A model generated the notes under the pieces. The model had not been told where the DNA came from and made no database searches. It saw only the letters and a list, made by a program, of their open reading frames with translations. Positions 1 to 12,721 of a stretch of 64,000 bases of DNA are shown in pieces. Source of the stretch: Gottschalkia acidurici 9a (lineage in GTDB: Bacteria; Bacillota; Clostridia; Tissierellales; Gottschalkiaceae); contig NC_018664.1 in the NCBI RefSeq assembly GCF_000299355.1, positions 2,464,380 to 2,528,379 of the forward strand. The letters are read 5' to 3'. Every line of letters begins with the position of its first letter. Positions within the stretch are counted from its first letter, which is position 1. The position numbers and the translations under genes were made by a program.

Positions 1-193
1 CACTGTTAAATAGATCATTTGTTTTCACAAATATACCCCCTAGTTTTAAAAGCATATTAAATGTTAAATGAAAGCCATTAGATTCTGATATCATTTATTA
101 GATTATAATGCATATATGTTTTTTACGCAACACACTTCTATAATATGCTACATAGATACAATTTACTTATTAATTTTTTTACAAAAATAAAAA
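1..193. other. AT-rich gene-free stretch beyond the 5S remnant
   Basis: No open frame with a ribosome site, no RNA gene and no convincing terminator is visible here. It lies just downstream (leftward) of the first 5S gene. The rRNA remnant may read out of the window. Confidence 0.5.
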
Positions 194-311
194 AGCCAGC
201 AACGTCTTACTCTCCCAGGCAGTCTCCCACCAAGTACCATCAGCGCTGAAGGGCTTAACTTCTGTGTTCGGTATGGGAACAGGTGTGACCCCTTCGCTAT
301 CGTCACTGGAT
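194..311 (-). rRNA. rrf: 5S rRNA, second copy, next to a 23S remnant
   Basis: The sequence is nearly identical to the 5S gene at 4083-4201; within the gene I see essentially one A/G difference. The typical 5S core (complement of CGAACACAGAAGTTAAGCCC) is intact. The spacer towards the 23S remnant also resembles the spacer of the full operon, so this is the tail of a second rRNA operon. Whether it is expressed is unclear, because the 23S gene before it is broken and no rRNA promoter precedes it. Confidence 0.9.
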
Positions 312-381
312 TTCTTTGCTTTTCTAAAGATGTCTTGCACCTTTAAAACTACACAGCGATTAGATTATTCTTTAATATATT

Positions 382-829
382 GGTCAAGCCCTCCTCTATT
401 AGTATCACTAAGCTGAAGACATTGCTGCCCTTACACCTGTGACCTATCTATCAGGTAGTCTTCCTGGGATCTTACTAGGTTAACCCTATGGGAAATCTTA
501 TCTTGAGGGAGACTTCATGCCTTCAGCACTTATTCTTTCCAGACTTAGGTACTCAGACATGCCACTGGCGTGACAACTCCTCTCAAATTTCCTACACCCA
601 CGACGGATAGGGATCGAACCGTCTCACGACGTTCTGAACCAACTCGCGTGCCTCTTTAGTCGGCGAACAACCCAACCATTGGAACCTACTTCAGTTCCAG
701 GATGAGACGAGCCGACATCGAGGTGCAAACCTCCCCGTCGATGTGGACTCTTGGGGGAGATAAGCCTGTTATCCTCAGGGTAGCTTTTATCCGTTGAGCG
801 ATTGCTCTTCCATTCGGTGCCACCGGATC
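382..829 (-). pseudogene. 23S rRNA 3'-terminal fragment, decayed
   Basis: This aligns to the last ~509 nt of the complete 23S gene (4268-4776) but is ~60 nt shorter and carries scattered substitutions. One deletion of ~8 nt lies near 510. A larger deletion of about 50 nt near 570 removes the sarcin-ricin loop (complement of GGTCCTCTCGTACT, present near 4500 in the intact copy). Similarity stops abruptly at 829, a few bases after the stop codon of the neighbouring symporter gene, so the junction is a recombination or deletion breakpoint. Without the sarcin-ricin loop it cannot give a working ribosome. Confidence 0.93.
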
Positions 830-841
830 TATATCTAATTA

Positions 842-2194
842 TTAGATTTTTTTCTTATCTTCATAATTCATCTCATAATCTTTTAAGGATTCTATAGCAA
901 TCTTGGAAAGAGGTATTATTGCACATAGATTAATGATGGTCATTAGTCCTAATCCAAAGTCTGCTAAAGCCCATACAAAATTATATTTACTTAATCCACC
1001 TAAGAAAAACATTACTAACGCAAACACTTTATATATCTCCAGACCTATCTTCTTATCATATAAAAATGCAATGTTTGGTTTCGCATAATACAATATCCCT
1101 AAAAAAGTGCTAAAACAAAATAGCAATAATATAAGTGCTATAAAGTATTGTCCTATACTTCCTATGTGATACTCTGTAGCTTTTTGTAATAATTCTATTC
1201 CTACTAAGCCTTTTGTTACACTCTTATCAGCTAGCAACATTACAAATGCTGTAGCACTACATATTAAAAGTGTATCTACAAATACCCCAAGAGATTGTAT
1301 AAGTCCTTGTTTTACTGGATGAGATACATTTGCTGCTGCTGCTGCACATGGTGCACTTCCACTTCCTGCTTCATTCGAAAATAGTCCTCTCTTTACTCCC
1401 TGCATAACTACTGCACCTATACCTCCGGATACTGCCTGTTTTATTCCAAAAGCATTTTCAACTATTTCTAAAATCACACTAGGTATCAAGGTTATATTCT
1501 TTAATATTATAAATATAACTACTACTAAGTACAATGTAGCCATTATTGGTACTAGTTTTTCTAAGACTTTGGCTATCTTATCTTTTTTACCAAATATAAT
1601 TATGGCTCCTAATACAGTTAATACTGAAATGATTAATAGCTTGTCAATTTTAAATATATTATATAGTGACTCTGTCATTGTGTTTGACATTACTTGACTT
1701 ACTCCTGCCCAGCATATAAGTCCTGATATAGCGAATAATACTCCCATCCACCTTTTATTAAGAGCCTTTTTCATAAAATAGGCTGGGCCTCCTCTATAAC
1801 CTCCTGTTACTGGATCTCTTTCCTTATATATTTGAGCTAATGTTGATTCTATAAACGCTGATGATGCTCCTACCAATGCTACTATCCACATCCAGAATAT
1901 TGATCCTGGTCCTCCTATCGATATTGCTGCTACTACCCCTGCTAGATTTCCTGCTCCTACTCTTGATGCTGTTGAAACACAAAATGCCTGAAATGACGAT
2001 ATACTTTCTCCATCATCAGTTATAGTATTCTTTTCAGTTATTACTCTTATCATTTCTTTAAATTTTCTAAATGGCAAAAATCTTGTTTTAATCGTGAAAT
2101 ACACTCCAGTAAATAAAAGCATTACCACTAAAATATGCTTATTCCAGAGTAAATCATTAATACTAATTATAACTTTTTCTAAAAATCCTAACAA
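842..2194 (-). CDS. Sodium:alanine symporter family protein, copy 1
   Basis: The 450-residue, ~10-11-helix membrane protein belongs to the AGCS (alanine or glycine:cation symporter; AlsT/AgcS) family, which imports small neutral amino acids with Na+. The family signature around GGPGSIFWMWIVALVG (about residues 94-109) is present, as are the conserved QAFCVSTASRVGAGNLAGVV and GLFSNEAGSGSAP stretches. The start is a TTG preceded by AGGAAGG. It is a paralogue of the gene at 2403-3761, with about 310 bp (about 1437-1750) identical base for base, which suggests a recent duplication or gene conversion. Its 3' end abuts a 23S rRNA remnant with no clear terminator between. Substrate (alanine, glycine or another) cannot be read from sequence. 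Confidence 0.93.
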   Translation of the reverse strand: MLGFLEKVIISINDLLWNKHILVVMLLFTGVYFTIKTRFLPFRKFKEMIRVITEKNTITDDGESISSFQAFCVSTASRVGAGNLAGVVAAISIGGPGSIFWMWIVALVGASSAFIESTLAQIYKERDPVTGGYRGGPAYFMKKALNKRWMGVLFAISGLICWAGVSQVMSNTMTESLYNIFKIDKLLIISVLTVLGAIIIFGKKDKIAKVLEKLVPIMATLYLVVVIFIILKNITLIPSVILEIVENAFGIKQAVSGGIGAVVMQGVKRGLFSNEAGSGSAPCAAAAANVSHPVKQGLIQSLGVFVDTLLICSATAFVMLLADKSVTKGLVGIELLQKATEYHIGSIGQYFIALILLLFCFSTFLGILYYAKPNIAFLYDKKIGLEIYKVFALVMFFLGGLSKYNFVWALADFGLGLMTIINLCAIIPLSKIAIESLKDYEMNYEDKKKI

Positions 2195-2324
2195 AACAAA
2201 CCCTACCTTCCTACAAATTTCCTACTATAATATAAGCATTGTCCACCATAAGATTATATGAAAATTACTTATCAATGTCAAAAGTTCATAGTTCTTATGA
2301 AAAATTAATTAGTTATATATCTAA

Positions 2325-2363
2325 TAAAAGAGCTCTAAGTCCATAGAGCCTTAAACTCTTTTA
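2325..2363 (-). terminator. Hairpin between the two symporter genes, weak terminator candidate
   Basis: TAAAAGAG pairs with CTCTTTTA, with an inner GCTCTA/TAGAGC stem. It lies downstream of copy 2, but on the minus strand it is followed by only a mixed A/T tract, so termination may be partial. Confidence 0.4.
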
Positions 2364-2402
2364 TTAATCGAAAAATATCAAGTATCCTATATAAAAACAA
2401 CT

Positions 2403-3761
2403 TTAAATAATTTTAGATTTCTTCTTTTTTTCATAATTCATTTCATAGTCTTTTAAAGATTCTATAGCAATCTTGGAAAGAGGTATTATCGCACATAGAT
2501 TAATAACTGTCATTAGTCCCAAACCAAAGTCAGCCAAAGCCCATACAAAATTATATTTACTTAATCCGCCTAAGAAAAACATTATTAATGCAAACACCTT
2601 ATATATCTCCTGACCTATCTTCTTATCATATAAAAATGCAATGTTTGGTTTCGCATAATATAATATTCCTAAAAAAGTGCTAAAACAAAATAGCAATAAT
2701 ATAAGTGCTATAAAGTATTGTCCGATACCTCCTATGTGATACTCTGTAGCTTTTTGCAACATTTCCATACCTACTAAACCTTTTGTTACGCTTTTATCTG
2801 CTAATAATATTATAAATGCTGTAGCACTACATATTAAAAGTGTATCTACAAATACCCCAAGAGATTGTATAAGTCCTTGTTTTACTGGGTGAGATACATC
2901 TGCTGCTGCCGCTGCACATGGTGCATTTCCACTTCCTGCTTCATTTGAAAATAGTCCTCTCTTTACTCCCTCTCTTATTACTACACCTATACCCCCAGCT
3001 ACTGCTTGTTTTATTCCAAAAGCATTTTCAACTATTTCTAAAATCACACTAGGTATCAAGGTTATATTCTTTAATATTATAAATATAACTACTACTAAGT
3101 ACAATGTAGCCATTATTGGTACTAGTTTTTCTAAGACTTTGGCTATCTTATCTTTTTTACCAAATATAATTATGGCTCCTAATACAGTTAATACTGAAAT
3201 GATTAATAGCTTGTCAATTTTAAATATATTATATAGTGACTCTGTCATTGTGTTTGACATTACTTGACTTACTCCTGCCCAGCATATAAGTCCTGATATA
3301 GCGAATAATACTCCCATCCATCTTTTATTAAGAGCTTTTTCCATATAGTAGGCTGGGCCTCCCCTATATTCCCCTGTTTCTGGATCCTTCTCCTTATATA
3401 TTTGTGCTAGTGTTGATTCTATAAACGCTGATGATGATCCTACCAATGCTACTATCCACATCCAGAATATTGATCCTGATCCTCCTATCGATATTGCTGC
3501 TACTACCCCTGCTAGATTTCCTGCTCCTACTCTTGATGCTGTTGAAACACAAAATGCTTGAAATGATGATATACTTTCTCCATCATCAGTTATAGTATTC
3601 TTTTCAGTTATTACTCTTATCATTTCTTTAAATTTTCTAAATGGCAAGAATCTTGTCCTAATCGTAAAATATATTCCTGCGAGTAACAATAGTACTGCTA
3701 ATATATTTTTGCCCCAGAACACATCATTTACATAATTTACAATTACCTCTACTAGTTTCAT
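2403..3761 (-). CDS. Sodium:alanine symporter family protein, copy 2
   Basis: This 452-residue AGCS-family Na+-coupled small amino acid symporter is very similar to copy 1. The N-terminal ~30 residues and the tail differ, while the centre is almost identical. The signature reads GGSGSIFWMWIVALVG. The start is ATG with AAAGGAGGAAGG upstream, a better ribosome site than copy 1 has. It follows the 5S gene of the complete rRNA operon, separated from it by a strong terminator, so it needs its own promoter in 3770-3950. Clustered differences outside a long identical tract point to gene conversion between the copies. Confidence 0.93.
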   Translation of the reverse strand: MKLVEVIVNYVNDVFWGKNILAVLLLLAGIYFTIRTRFLPFRKFKEMIRVITEKNTITDDGESISSFQAFCVSTASRVGAGNLAGVVAAISIGGSGSIFWMWIVALVGSSSAFIESTLAQIYKEKDPETGEYRGGPAYYMEKALNKRWMGVLFAISGLICWAGVSQVMSNTMTESLYNIFKIDKLLIISVLTVLGAIIIFGKKDKIAKVLEKLVPIMATLYLVVVIFIILKNITLIPSVILEIVENAFGIKQAVAGGIGVVIREGVKRGLFSNEAGSGNAPCAAAAADVSHPVKQGLIQSLGVFVDTLLICSATAFIILLADKSVTKGLVGMEMLQKATEYHIGGIGQYFIALILLLFCFSTFLGILYYAKPNIAFLYDKKIGQEIYKVFALIMFFLGGLSKYNFVWALADFGLGLMTVINLCAIIPLSKIAIESLKDYEMNYEKKKKSKII

Positions 3762-3950
3762 TAAAGCTACCTTCCTCCTTTACAATGTCAAAAATCATAT
3801 CCTTTAAAATTATATAAGAGTTTAATATAGATGTCAAAACTCGACAAGATTTCTTAATTATAATTCCTTAATCTAGTTTTATTCCTCTATACTTTAAACT
3901 TTAATCTTCTATATTAAAATCTATTTTAACTTCTAACATTATATTCAAAT

Positions 3951-3999
3951 AAAAAACCCTTTTCTATATATGATATACTGCAATATATAGAAAAGGGTT
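3951..3999 (-). terminator. Intrinsic terminator of the rRNA operon
   Basis: A 17-bp perfect stem (3955-3971 with 3983-3999; arm AACCCTTTTCTATATAT) is followed on the minus strand by TTTTTTATTTG. It lies ~85 bp past the 5S gene and before the symporter genes. Confidence 0.85.
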
Positions 4000-4082
4000 G
4001 TATTAAAATTGGTATCATATTAAGAGCACTCTTTAAATAGAAAGTAAATAATACAATAGCTTAATTTATCAAAAAATAAAAA

Positions 4083-4201
4083 AACCAGCAACGTCTTACT
4101 CTCCCAGGCGGTCTCCCACCAAGTACCATCAGCGCTGAAGGGCTTAACTTCTGTGTTCGGTATGGGAACAGGTGTGACCCCTTCGCTATCGTCACTGGAT
4201 T
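4083..4201 (-). rRNA. rrf: 5S rRNA
   Basis: About 118 nt with the conserved 5S core (CCGAACACAGAAGTTAAGCCC region) and complementary ends. It lies ~70 nt downstream of the 23S gene and closes the rRNA operon. Confidence 0.95.
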
Positions 4202-4267
4202 TCTTTGCTTTTTGAAGATATTTCGTACCTTCAAAACTACACAGCGATTAGATTATCTTTAATATAT

Positions 4268-7202
<2,935 letters not shown>

Positions 7203-7370
7203 AGTTAGTAAGCAAATATCAAATAAGTTTGACATTCACTACTCAATTTATTATTGAGATTTAATTTTCCTTAATATATTAATATATCTCGGTTAATTGT
7301 ATTTTAATCTATTTCGCTGTGTAGTTTTCAAGGTACAAATGAAATTACGACAACATCTTATAGGTTTTTA

Positions 7371-7446
7371 TGGTGGAGATGAGGAGATTCGAACTCCTGA
7401 CCCCCTGCTTGCAAGGCAGGTGCTCTCCCAACTGAGCTACACCCCC
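7371..7446 (-). tRNA. tRNA-Ala (anticodon TGC)
   Basis: This 76-nt cloverleaf lies in the 16S-23S spacer, with acceptor arms GGGGGTG and CATCTCC, D-arm AGCTCAGTTGGGAGAGC, anticodon loop CTTGCAA with TGC, and T-loop GTTCGAATC. The CCA end is encoded. tRNA-Ala in this spacer is common in Firmicutes. Confidence 0.96.
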
Positions 7447-7538
7447 GCATACCTAAAGTCGTCTCTGAAATCTAAGATTTCTTCGTAACTTCTATTTCTG
7501 AGAGTTTTGGTCTCTCAAAATTAAACAGTAAAAAGCGT

Positions 7539-9071
<1,533 letters not shown>

Positions 9072-9195
9072 TAAAAGTTTTCTGTCTCAGCTTCTGCTGA
9101 CTGCTCTATTTAATGTTGAGCTTCATTTGTTATTAATTCTAGGAATTAACTTGCTTTTTACTGTTTAATTTTCAAAGACCAAAGTCTGCTTTATT

Positions 9196-9224
9196 ATTCT
9201 AACATTCTTTTAAGTTCTTGTCAA
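9196..9224 (-). promoter_or_regulatory. rRNA promoter, proximal
   Basis: On the minus strand TTGACA (9224-9219), a 17-nt spacer and TAGAAT (9201-9196) give a near-consensus SigA promoter about 120 nt before the 16S gene. Confidence 0.75.
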
Positions 9225-9300
9225 GAAATTTTTTAAACTCTTTTGTCGTTTCTTATCACTTCTTGTTTTTATTTGTCGCTTTCTTGTGGCGACTCTTATT

Positions 9301-9329
9301 ACTTTACCAGGTTTCTTTTTCTTTGTCAA
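9301..9329 (-). promoter_or_regulatory. rRNA promoter, middle
   Basis: On the minus strand TTGACA (9329-9324), a 17-nt spacer and TAAAGT (9306-9301). It lies 105 bp upstream of the proximal promoter with the same orientation. Confidence 0.7.
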
Positions 9330-9406
9330 CACTTTTTTAAAACTTTTTTATTTCTAAAGTGTTAAGTGTTGAAGTTTTGTTGTCTTCCGTCAGAAGCAAC
9401 TTTTAT

Positions 9407-9436
9407 ATAGTAGCATAAATAAATATCATATGTCAA
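9407..9436 (-). promoter_or_regulatory. rRNA promoter, distal
   Basis: On the minus strand TTGACA (9436-9431), an 18-nt spacer and TACTAT (9412-9407), again ~105 bp upstream of the previous one. Confidence 0.55.
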
Positions 9437-9518
9437 TACTTTTTTATATATTTGAGAAAGACCTAACGAATTGGCTTATTTACACACTATGATAGACCCT
9501 TCTCAACTTATTTTATAA

Positions 9519-9974
9519 TTATTTTTTATTAAAAACTCCTCTTAATATATCTGTTATCTCTAATATTATATTTAAATATGTTGTTATATTGCTTCTACTT
9601 TCTCTTAGACTAGATGCTGTTTCTTCTATACTATCTCCTACAACCTCTACAGTATAGTTAACTTTTTCTACACTTTCACTCACATCTTCCGATATAGAGC
9701 TTATATTTTCCACTATTTTAGGTATAGTTGGAGATATTATTTCTACATTGTCCTTTAAGTCTAAAGTTATTTTGCTTATATTTTCTATAATTTCAGGTGT
9801 ATCTTTAAGTACACTATCTATATAGTTCGCATTTTCATCTACTAATACCCTAACCCTTTTTAAAATACCAACAATGTTTCTTATAGCTATTATCAGATAA
9901 CATCCTATTCCTACAGCTACTAAGAATAGAATCAGTTTCATAAGTTCTTCCACTGTAATAGTCGCAGACGACAT
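9519..9974 (-). CDS. DUF948-like membrane-anchored coiled-coil protein
   Basis: The 151-residue protein has one N-terminal membrane helix (about residues 10-35). Beyond it lies a long helical region of heptad-like repeats in which 'I-x-x-N/D-I-S-x-I' patterns recur (ENISKITLDLKDNVE, ENISSISEDVSESVE). This matches the small DUF948 envelope proteins, whose molecular role is not established. The ATG start follows GGAGG. It lies 18 bp after the YtxH-like gene, and the same pairing occurs in other Firmicutes, suggesting a shared stress or envelope role. Identification rests on architecture and neighbour only. Confidence 0.7.
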   Translation of the reverse strand: MSSATITVEELMKLILFLVAVGIGCYLIIAIRNIVGILKRVRVLVDENANYIDSVLKDTPEIIENISKITLDLKDNVEIISPTIPKIVENISSISEDVSESVEKVNYTVEVVGDSIEETASSLRESRSNITTYLNIILEITDILRGVFNKK

Positions 9975-9992
9975 TAATAATTACCTCCACTA

Positions 9993-10328
9993 TTATACTT
10001 CTTCTTTTGTATCTTCTTTAATATCTTTCTTATCAATATCTATAGTTATAGCCACTTCATCATTCTTTTCTTTTCTTCTATATTTAACATCTTCTATAAC
10101 ATCTTTAACTTTATTCTCTATTTGATCTTTCTTTTCTTTTACACTTTCCACAGAATCTTTCACAGTCTTTTTAACATTTTCACTAGTCTCTTTAGCCTTA
10201 TTTGCTATATCTTCTCTAGTCTCTTTTCCTTTCTTAGGTGCAAACAAGACTCCAGCTATAGCCCCTATGGCAGTTCCAGCTGCAGCTCCTGCTGCTATTT
10301 TTTTTGCAGTTTCTTTTTTAGCTTTCAT
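9993..10328 (-). CDS. YtxH-like small membrane protein
   Basis: The core is a Gly/Ala-rich transmembrane stretch followed by LFAPKKGKETR, the hallmark of the YtxH family (general-stress-associated, function unclear). A Lys/Glu-rich helical tail follows. I place the start at the ATG at 10328. An in-frame TTG at 10391 would add 21 charged residues but has only a weak ribosome site. A good GGAGGAG sits before an out-of-frame 16-codon frame (10325-10375) whose stop overlaps this ATG as ATGA. The tail ends in a run of acidic and basic residues. Confidence 0.65.
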   Translation of the reverse strand: MKAKKETAKKIAAGAAAGTAIGAIAGVLFAPKKGKETREDIANKAKETSENVKKTVKDSVESVKEKKDQIENKVKDVIEDVKYRRKEKNDEVAITIDIDKKDIKEDTKEEV

Positions 10329-10375
10329 AGCTTTTGCCTTTTGTTTTTTTCTATCATTTTCTTTAGTGAGTTCAT
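10325..10375 (-). CDS. Possible 16-codon upstream ORF coupled to the YtxH-like gene
   Basis: The frame reads MNSLKKMIEKNKRQKL and stops at TGA, sharing ATGA with the downstream start. It has the best ribosome site in the area (GGAGGAG, 6-nt spacing). It could be a leader peptide for translational coupling. Alternatively, a one-base slip in its run of seven A's would fuse it to the YtxH-like frame. It has no recognisable homology. Confidence 0.35.
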   Translation of the reverse strand: MNSLKKMIEKNKRQKL

Positions 10376-10514
10376 TATGCTCTCCTCCCAATCTGTTTTC
10401 CCATTTTCATAATACCTTATGATTCTAATACATACCCAATACTTTTCCTTTTAACAATCTTTTTACAATTTGTTATAAATTTTTTTATTCTTCTTAACAT
10501 TTTAATATTTCTGA

Positions 10515-10567
10515 TAAAAAAAGTTGCACTTAAATCTAGATATAAAAATCTAGACTTTAGTACAACT
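10515..10567 (-). terminator. Intrinsic terminator after lysS
   Basis: A long stem pairs AGTTG...TCTAGA with TCTAGA...CAACT and is followed on the minus strand by TTTTTTT, just past the lysS stop codon. Confidence 0.85.
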
Positions 10568-10578
10568 TTTTATCATTT

Positions 10579-12060
10579 TTATTTATTTATTGGCTTCATT
10601 GTTGGGAACAGTATTATATCTCTAATAGAAGCTGAATTAGTAAGAATCATAATCATTCTATCAACCCCTATACCTAATCCACCTGTTGGAGGTAATCCTA
10701 CTTCTAGGGCATTTATGAAGTCTTCATCCATAGGATGTGCCTCTTCGTCTCCTGCTTCTCTTTGCTTAAGTTGTTCTTCAAATCTTCCTTTTTGATCTAT
10801 AGGATCATTAAGCTCTGAGAATGCATTAGCAAGCTCCCATCCATTTGCAAATGCTTCAAATCTATTCGTTATCATTGGATTATCTGGATTTCTCTTAGCA
10901 AGAGGTGAAACTTCTACAGGATGATGAAGTACAAATGTTGGCTGTACTAGATCGCTCTCACAAAACTCTTCAAATGCTAAGTTTACAAGATGTCCTCTTG
11001 TCATATTATTTGTAACTTCTAGTTTTAATTGTTCTTTTGCGATTTTTCTAGCTTCTTCATCGCTTTCAATTGAATAGAAGTCTACATTAGTTTTTTCCTT
11101 AACTAAGTCATGCATAGATACTCTTTTCCAAGGTACTTTAAAGTCTATTTCTTTTCCTTGATAGTTTATTAAAGTAGTACCATATAGTTCTTCTGCACAA
11201 TAAGCTATTATATTTTCAGTTATATCCATCATATCTTCATAATCTTCATATGCTGAATAAAGTTCAATATTCGTAAACTCAGGATTATGTTTAATAGATA
11301 TTCCTTCATTTCTAAACATTTTACCCATTTCATAAACTTTATCAAAGCCTCCAACTATAAGTCTTTTTAGATAAAGTTCATTTGCTATCCTTAGCTGCAT
11401 ATCTATATCTAAAGTATTGTGGTGAGTAAGGAAAGGTTTTGCAGCTGCACCACCTGCAATTGTAGTAAGTATAGGTGTTTCTACTTCTAAGTATCCTCTA
11501 TCATCTAAGAAACTTCTTATTGATTTAATTATCTTATTTCTTTTTATAAATGTCTCTTTTACTTCTGGATTTACTATAAGATCCACATATCTTTGTCTAT
11601 ATCTTAAGTCTGGATCTTTTAGTCCATGAAATTTTTCAGGTAATATTTGAAGAGATTTAGTCAGTAGTGTTATCTCTTTTACCCTTACTGAAACTTCTCC
11701 TGTTTTCGTTTTAAATACAGTACCTACAACTCCAACTATATCTCCTATATCATAAGTTTTGAATAGATCATAGCTCTCAGTTCCTATATTGTCCATTTTC
11801 ACAAATAATTGTATTCTACCTTGAGAATCTTGCATGTCTGAAAAGCTAACTTTCCCCTGACCTCTTTTAGACATTATTCTACCAGCTATTGACACTTCTT
11901 TTTCTTCTAGTTCATCATAGTTGTCTTTTATATCCTGACTTTTATGTGTTACATTATATTTTTCATTTACAAAAGGATCTTTGCCTTGCTCTCTTAACTC
12001 TTTTAGTTTTTGTCTTCTTAAAATGAGCATTTCATTAAGATTATTTTCTTCGTTTATCAT
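10579..12060 (-). CDS. lysS: Lysyl-tRNA synthetase (class II)
   Basis: This enzyme charges tRNA-Lys with lysine using ATP in the cytosol. Its 493 residues are normal for bacterial LysS. An N-terminal OB-fold anticodon-binding domain (about residues 55-150, with [13 protein letters not shown]-like sequence) is followed by the class II catalytic core. Motif 2 is around [20 protein letters not shown] and motif 3 is [11 protein letters not shown] near the C terminus. The ATG start follows GGAGG. It lies 17 bp after greA, so the two are co-transcribed from a consensus promoter, and a strong terminator follows. Confidence 0.97.
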   Translation of the reverse strand: MINEENNLNEMLILRRQKLKELREQGKDPFVNEKYNVTHKSQDIKDNYDELEEKEVSIAGRIMSKRGQGKVSFSDMQDSQGRIQLFVKMDNIGTESYDLFKTYDIGDIVGVVGTVFKTKTGEVSVRVKEITLLTKSLQILPEKFHGLKDPDLRYRQRYVDLIVNPEVKETFIKRNKIIKSIRSFLDDRGYLEVETPILTTIAGGAAAKPFLTHHNTLDIDMQLRIANELYLKRLIVGGFDKVYEMGKMFRNEGISIKHNPEFTNIELYSAYEDYEDMMDITENIIAYCAEELYGTTLINYQGKEIDFKVPWKRVSMHDLVKEKTNVDFYSIESDEEARKIAKEQLKLEVTNNMTRGHLVNLAFEEFCESDLVQPTFVLHHPVEVSPLAKRNPDNPMITNRFEAFANGWELANAFSELNDPIDQKGRFEEQLKQREAGDEEAHPMDEDFINALEVGLPPTGGLGIGVDRMIMILTNSASIRDIILFPTMKPINK

Positions 12061-12077
12061 CAGTTTTCCTCCTACTA

Positions 12078-12554
12078 TTATCTCCCTATGGAAATGATCT
12101 CAAATTTAACAATTCCATCAGGAACTTGCACGTCTACAATGTCTCCAACTTCTCCACCTATTAGAGCACTTCCAACAGGAGATTCATTAGATATTTTTCC
12201 CTCATATGGATCTGCTTCTGCTGATCCTACTATTGTATATTCTACTTCTTCATCAAATTCAATATCTTTTAAAGTTACTTTAGATCCTACACTTACAGAT
12301 TCTACAGATATATCATCATCTTCAATAACTATAGCGTTTCTAAGCATAGATTCTAATTTTGCAATTCTTTCTTCCATCTGAGCTTGTTCGTTTTTAGCCT
12401 CATCATATTCTGAGTTTTCACTTATATCTCCAAAAGCTAATGCTTGCTTTATTCGCTCCGCAACTTCTCTTCTTCTTACGGTCTTGAGTTCGTCAAGTTC
12501 ATTTTCTATCTTTTCTAATCCTTCAGCAGTTAAAAAAATCTCTCTTTCGATCAT
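12078..12554 (-). CDS. greA: Transcription elongation factor GreA
   Basis: GreA enters the RNA polymerase secondary channel and stimulates cleavage of backtracked RNA. At 158 residues it has the usual length. The N-terminal coiled coil (about residues 1-75) carries the acidic tip ([16 protein letters not shown]) that positions catalytic metal. The C-terminal FKBP-like domain ends in [13 protein letters not shown], and the [14 protein letters not shown] segment is typical. It heads a greA-lysS operon, as in many Firmicutes. Confidence 0.97.
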   Translation of the reverse strand: MIEREIFLTAEGLEKIENELDELKTVRRREVAERIKQALAFGDISENSEYDEAKNEQAQMEERIAKLESMLRNAIVIEDDDISVESVSVGSKVTLKDIEFDEEVEYTIVGSAEADPYEGKISNESPVGSALIGGEVGDIVDVQVPDGIVKFEIISIGR

Positions 12555-12669
12555 TCCTATTCTCTCCTTTTTTCTTATCTAGTTCTTTATTTAACTAGAC
12601 GTAAAGTTCACTTCCTTAAATATAAGATTACTCTAAAATACTTACAATGCTTACCATTATTTATTTGAC

Positions 12670-12698
12670 ATTATAGTTTAGTAAAAGTATATTGTCAA
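12670..12698 (-). promoter_or_regulatory. Consensus SigA promoter of greA-lysS
   Basis: On the minus strand TTGACA (12698-12693), exactly 17 nt, then TATAAT (12675-12670): a full match to both hexamers, ~115 bp before greA. Confidence 0.8.
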
Positions 12699-12721
12699 GA
12701 GTATAGAATATACAGATTATA

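Noticed and set aside
10122-10412. 96-codon Phe/Ser-rich plus-strand frame
   Set aside because: Antisense shadow of the Lys-rich YtxH-like gene.
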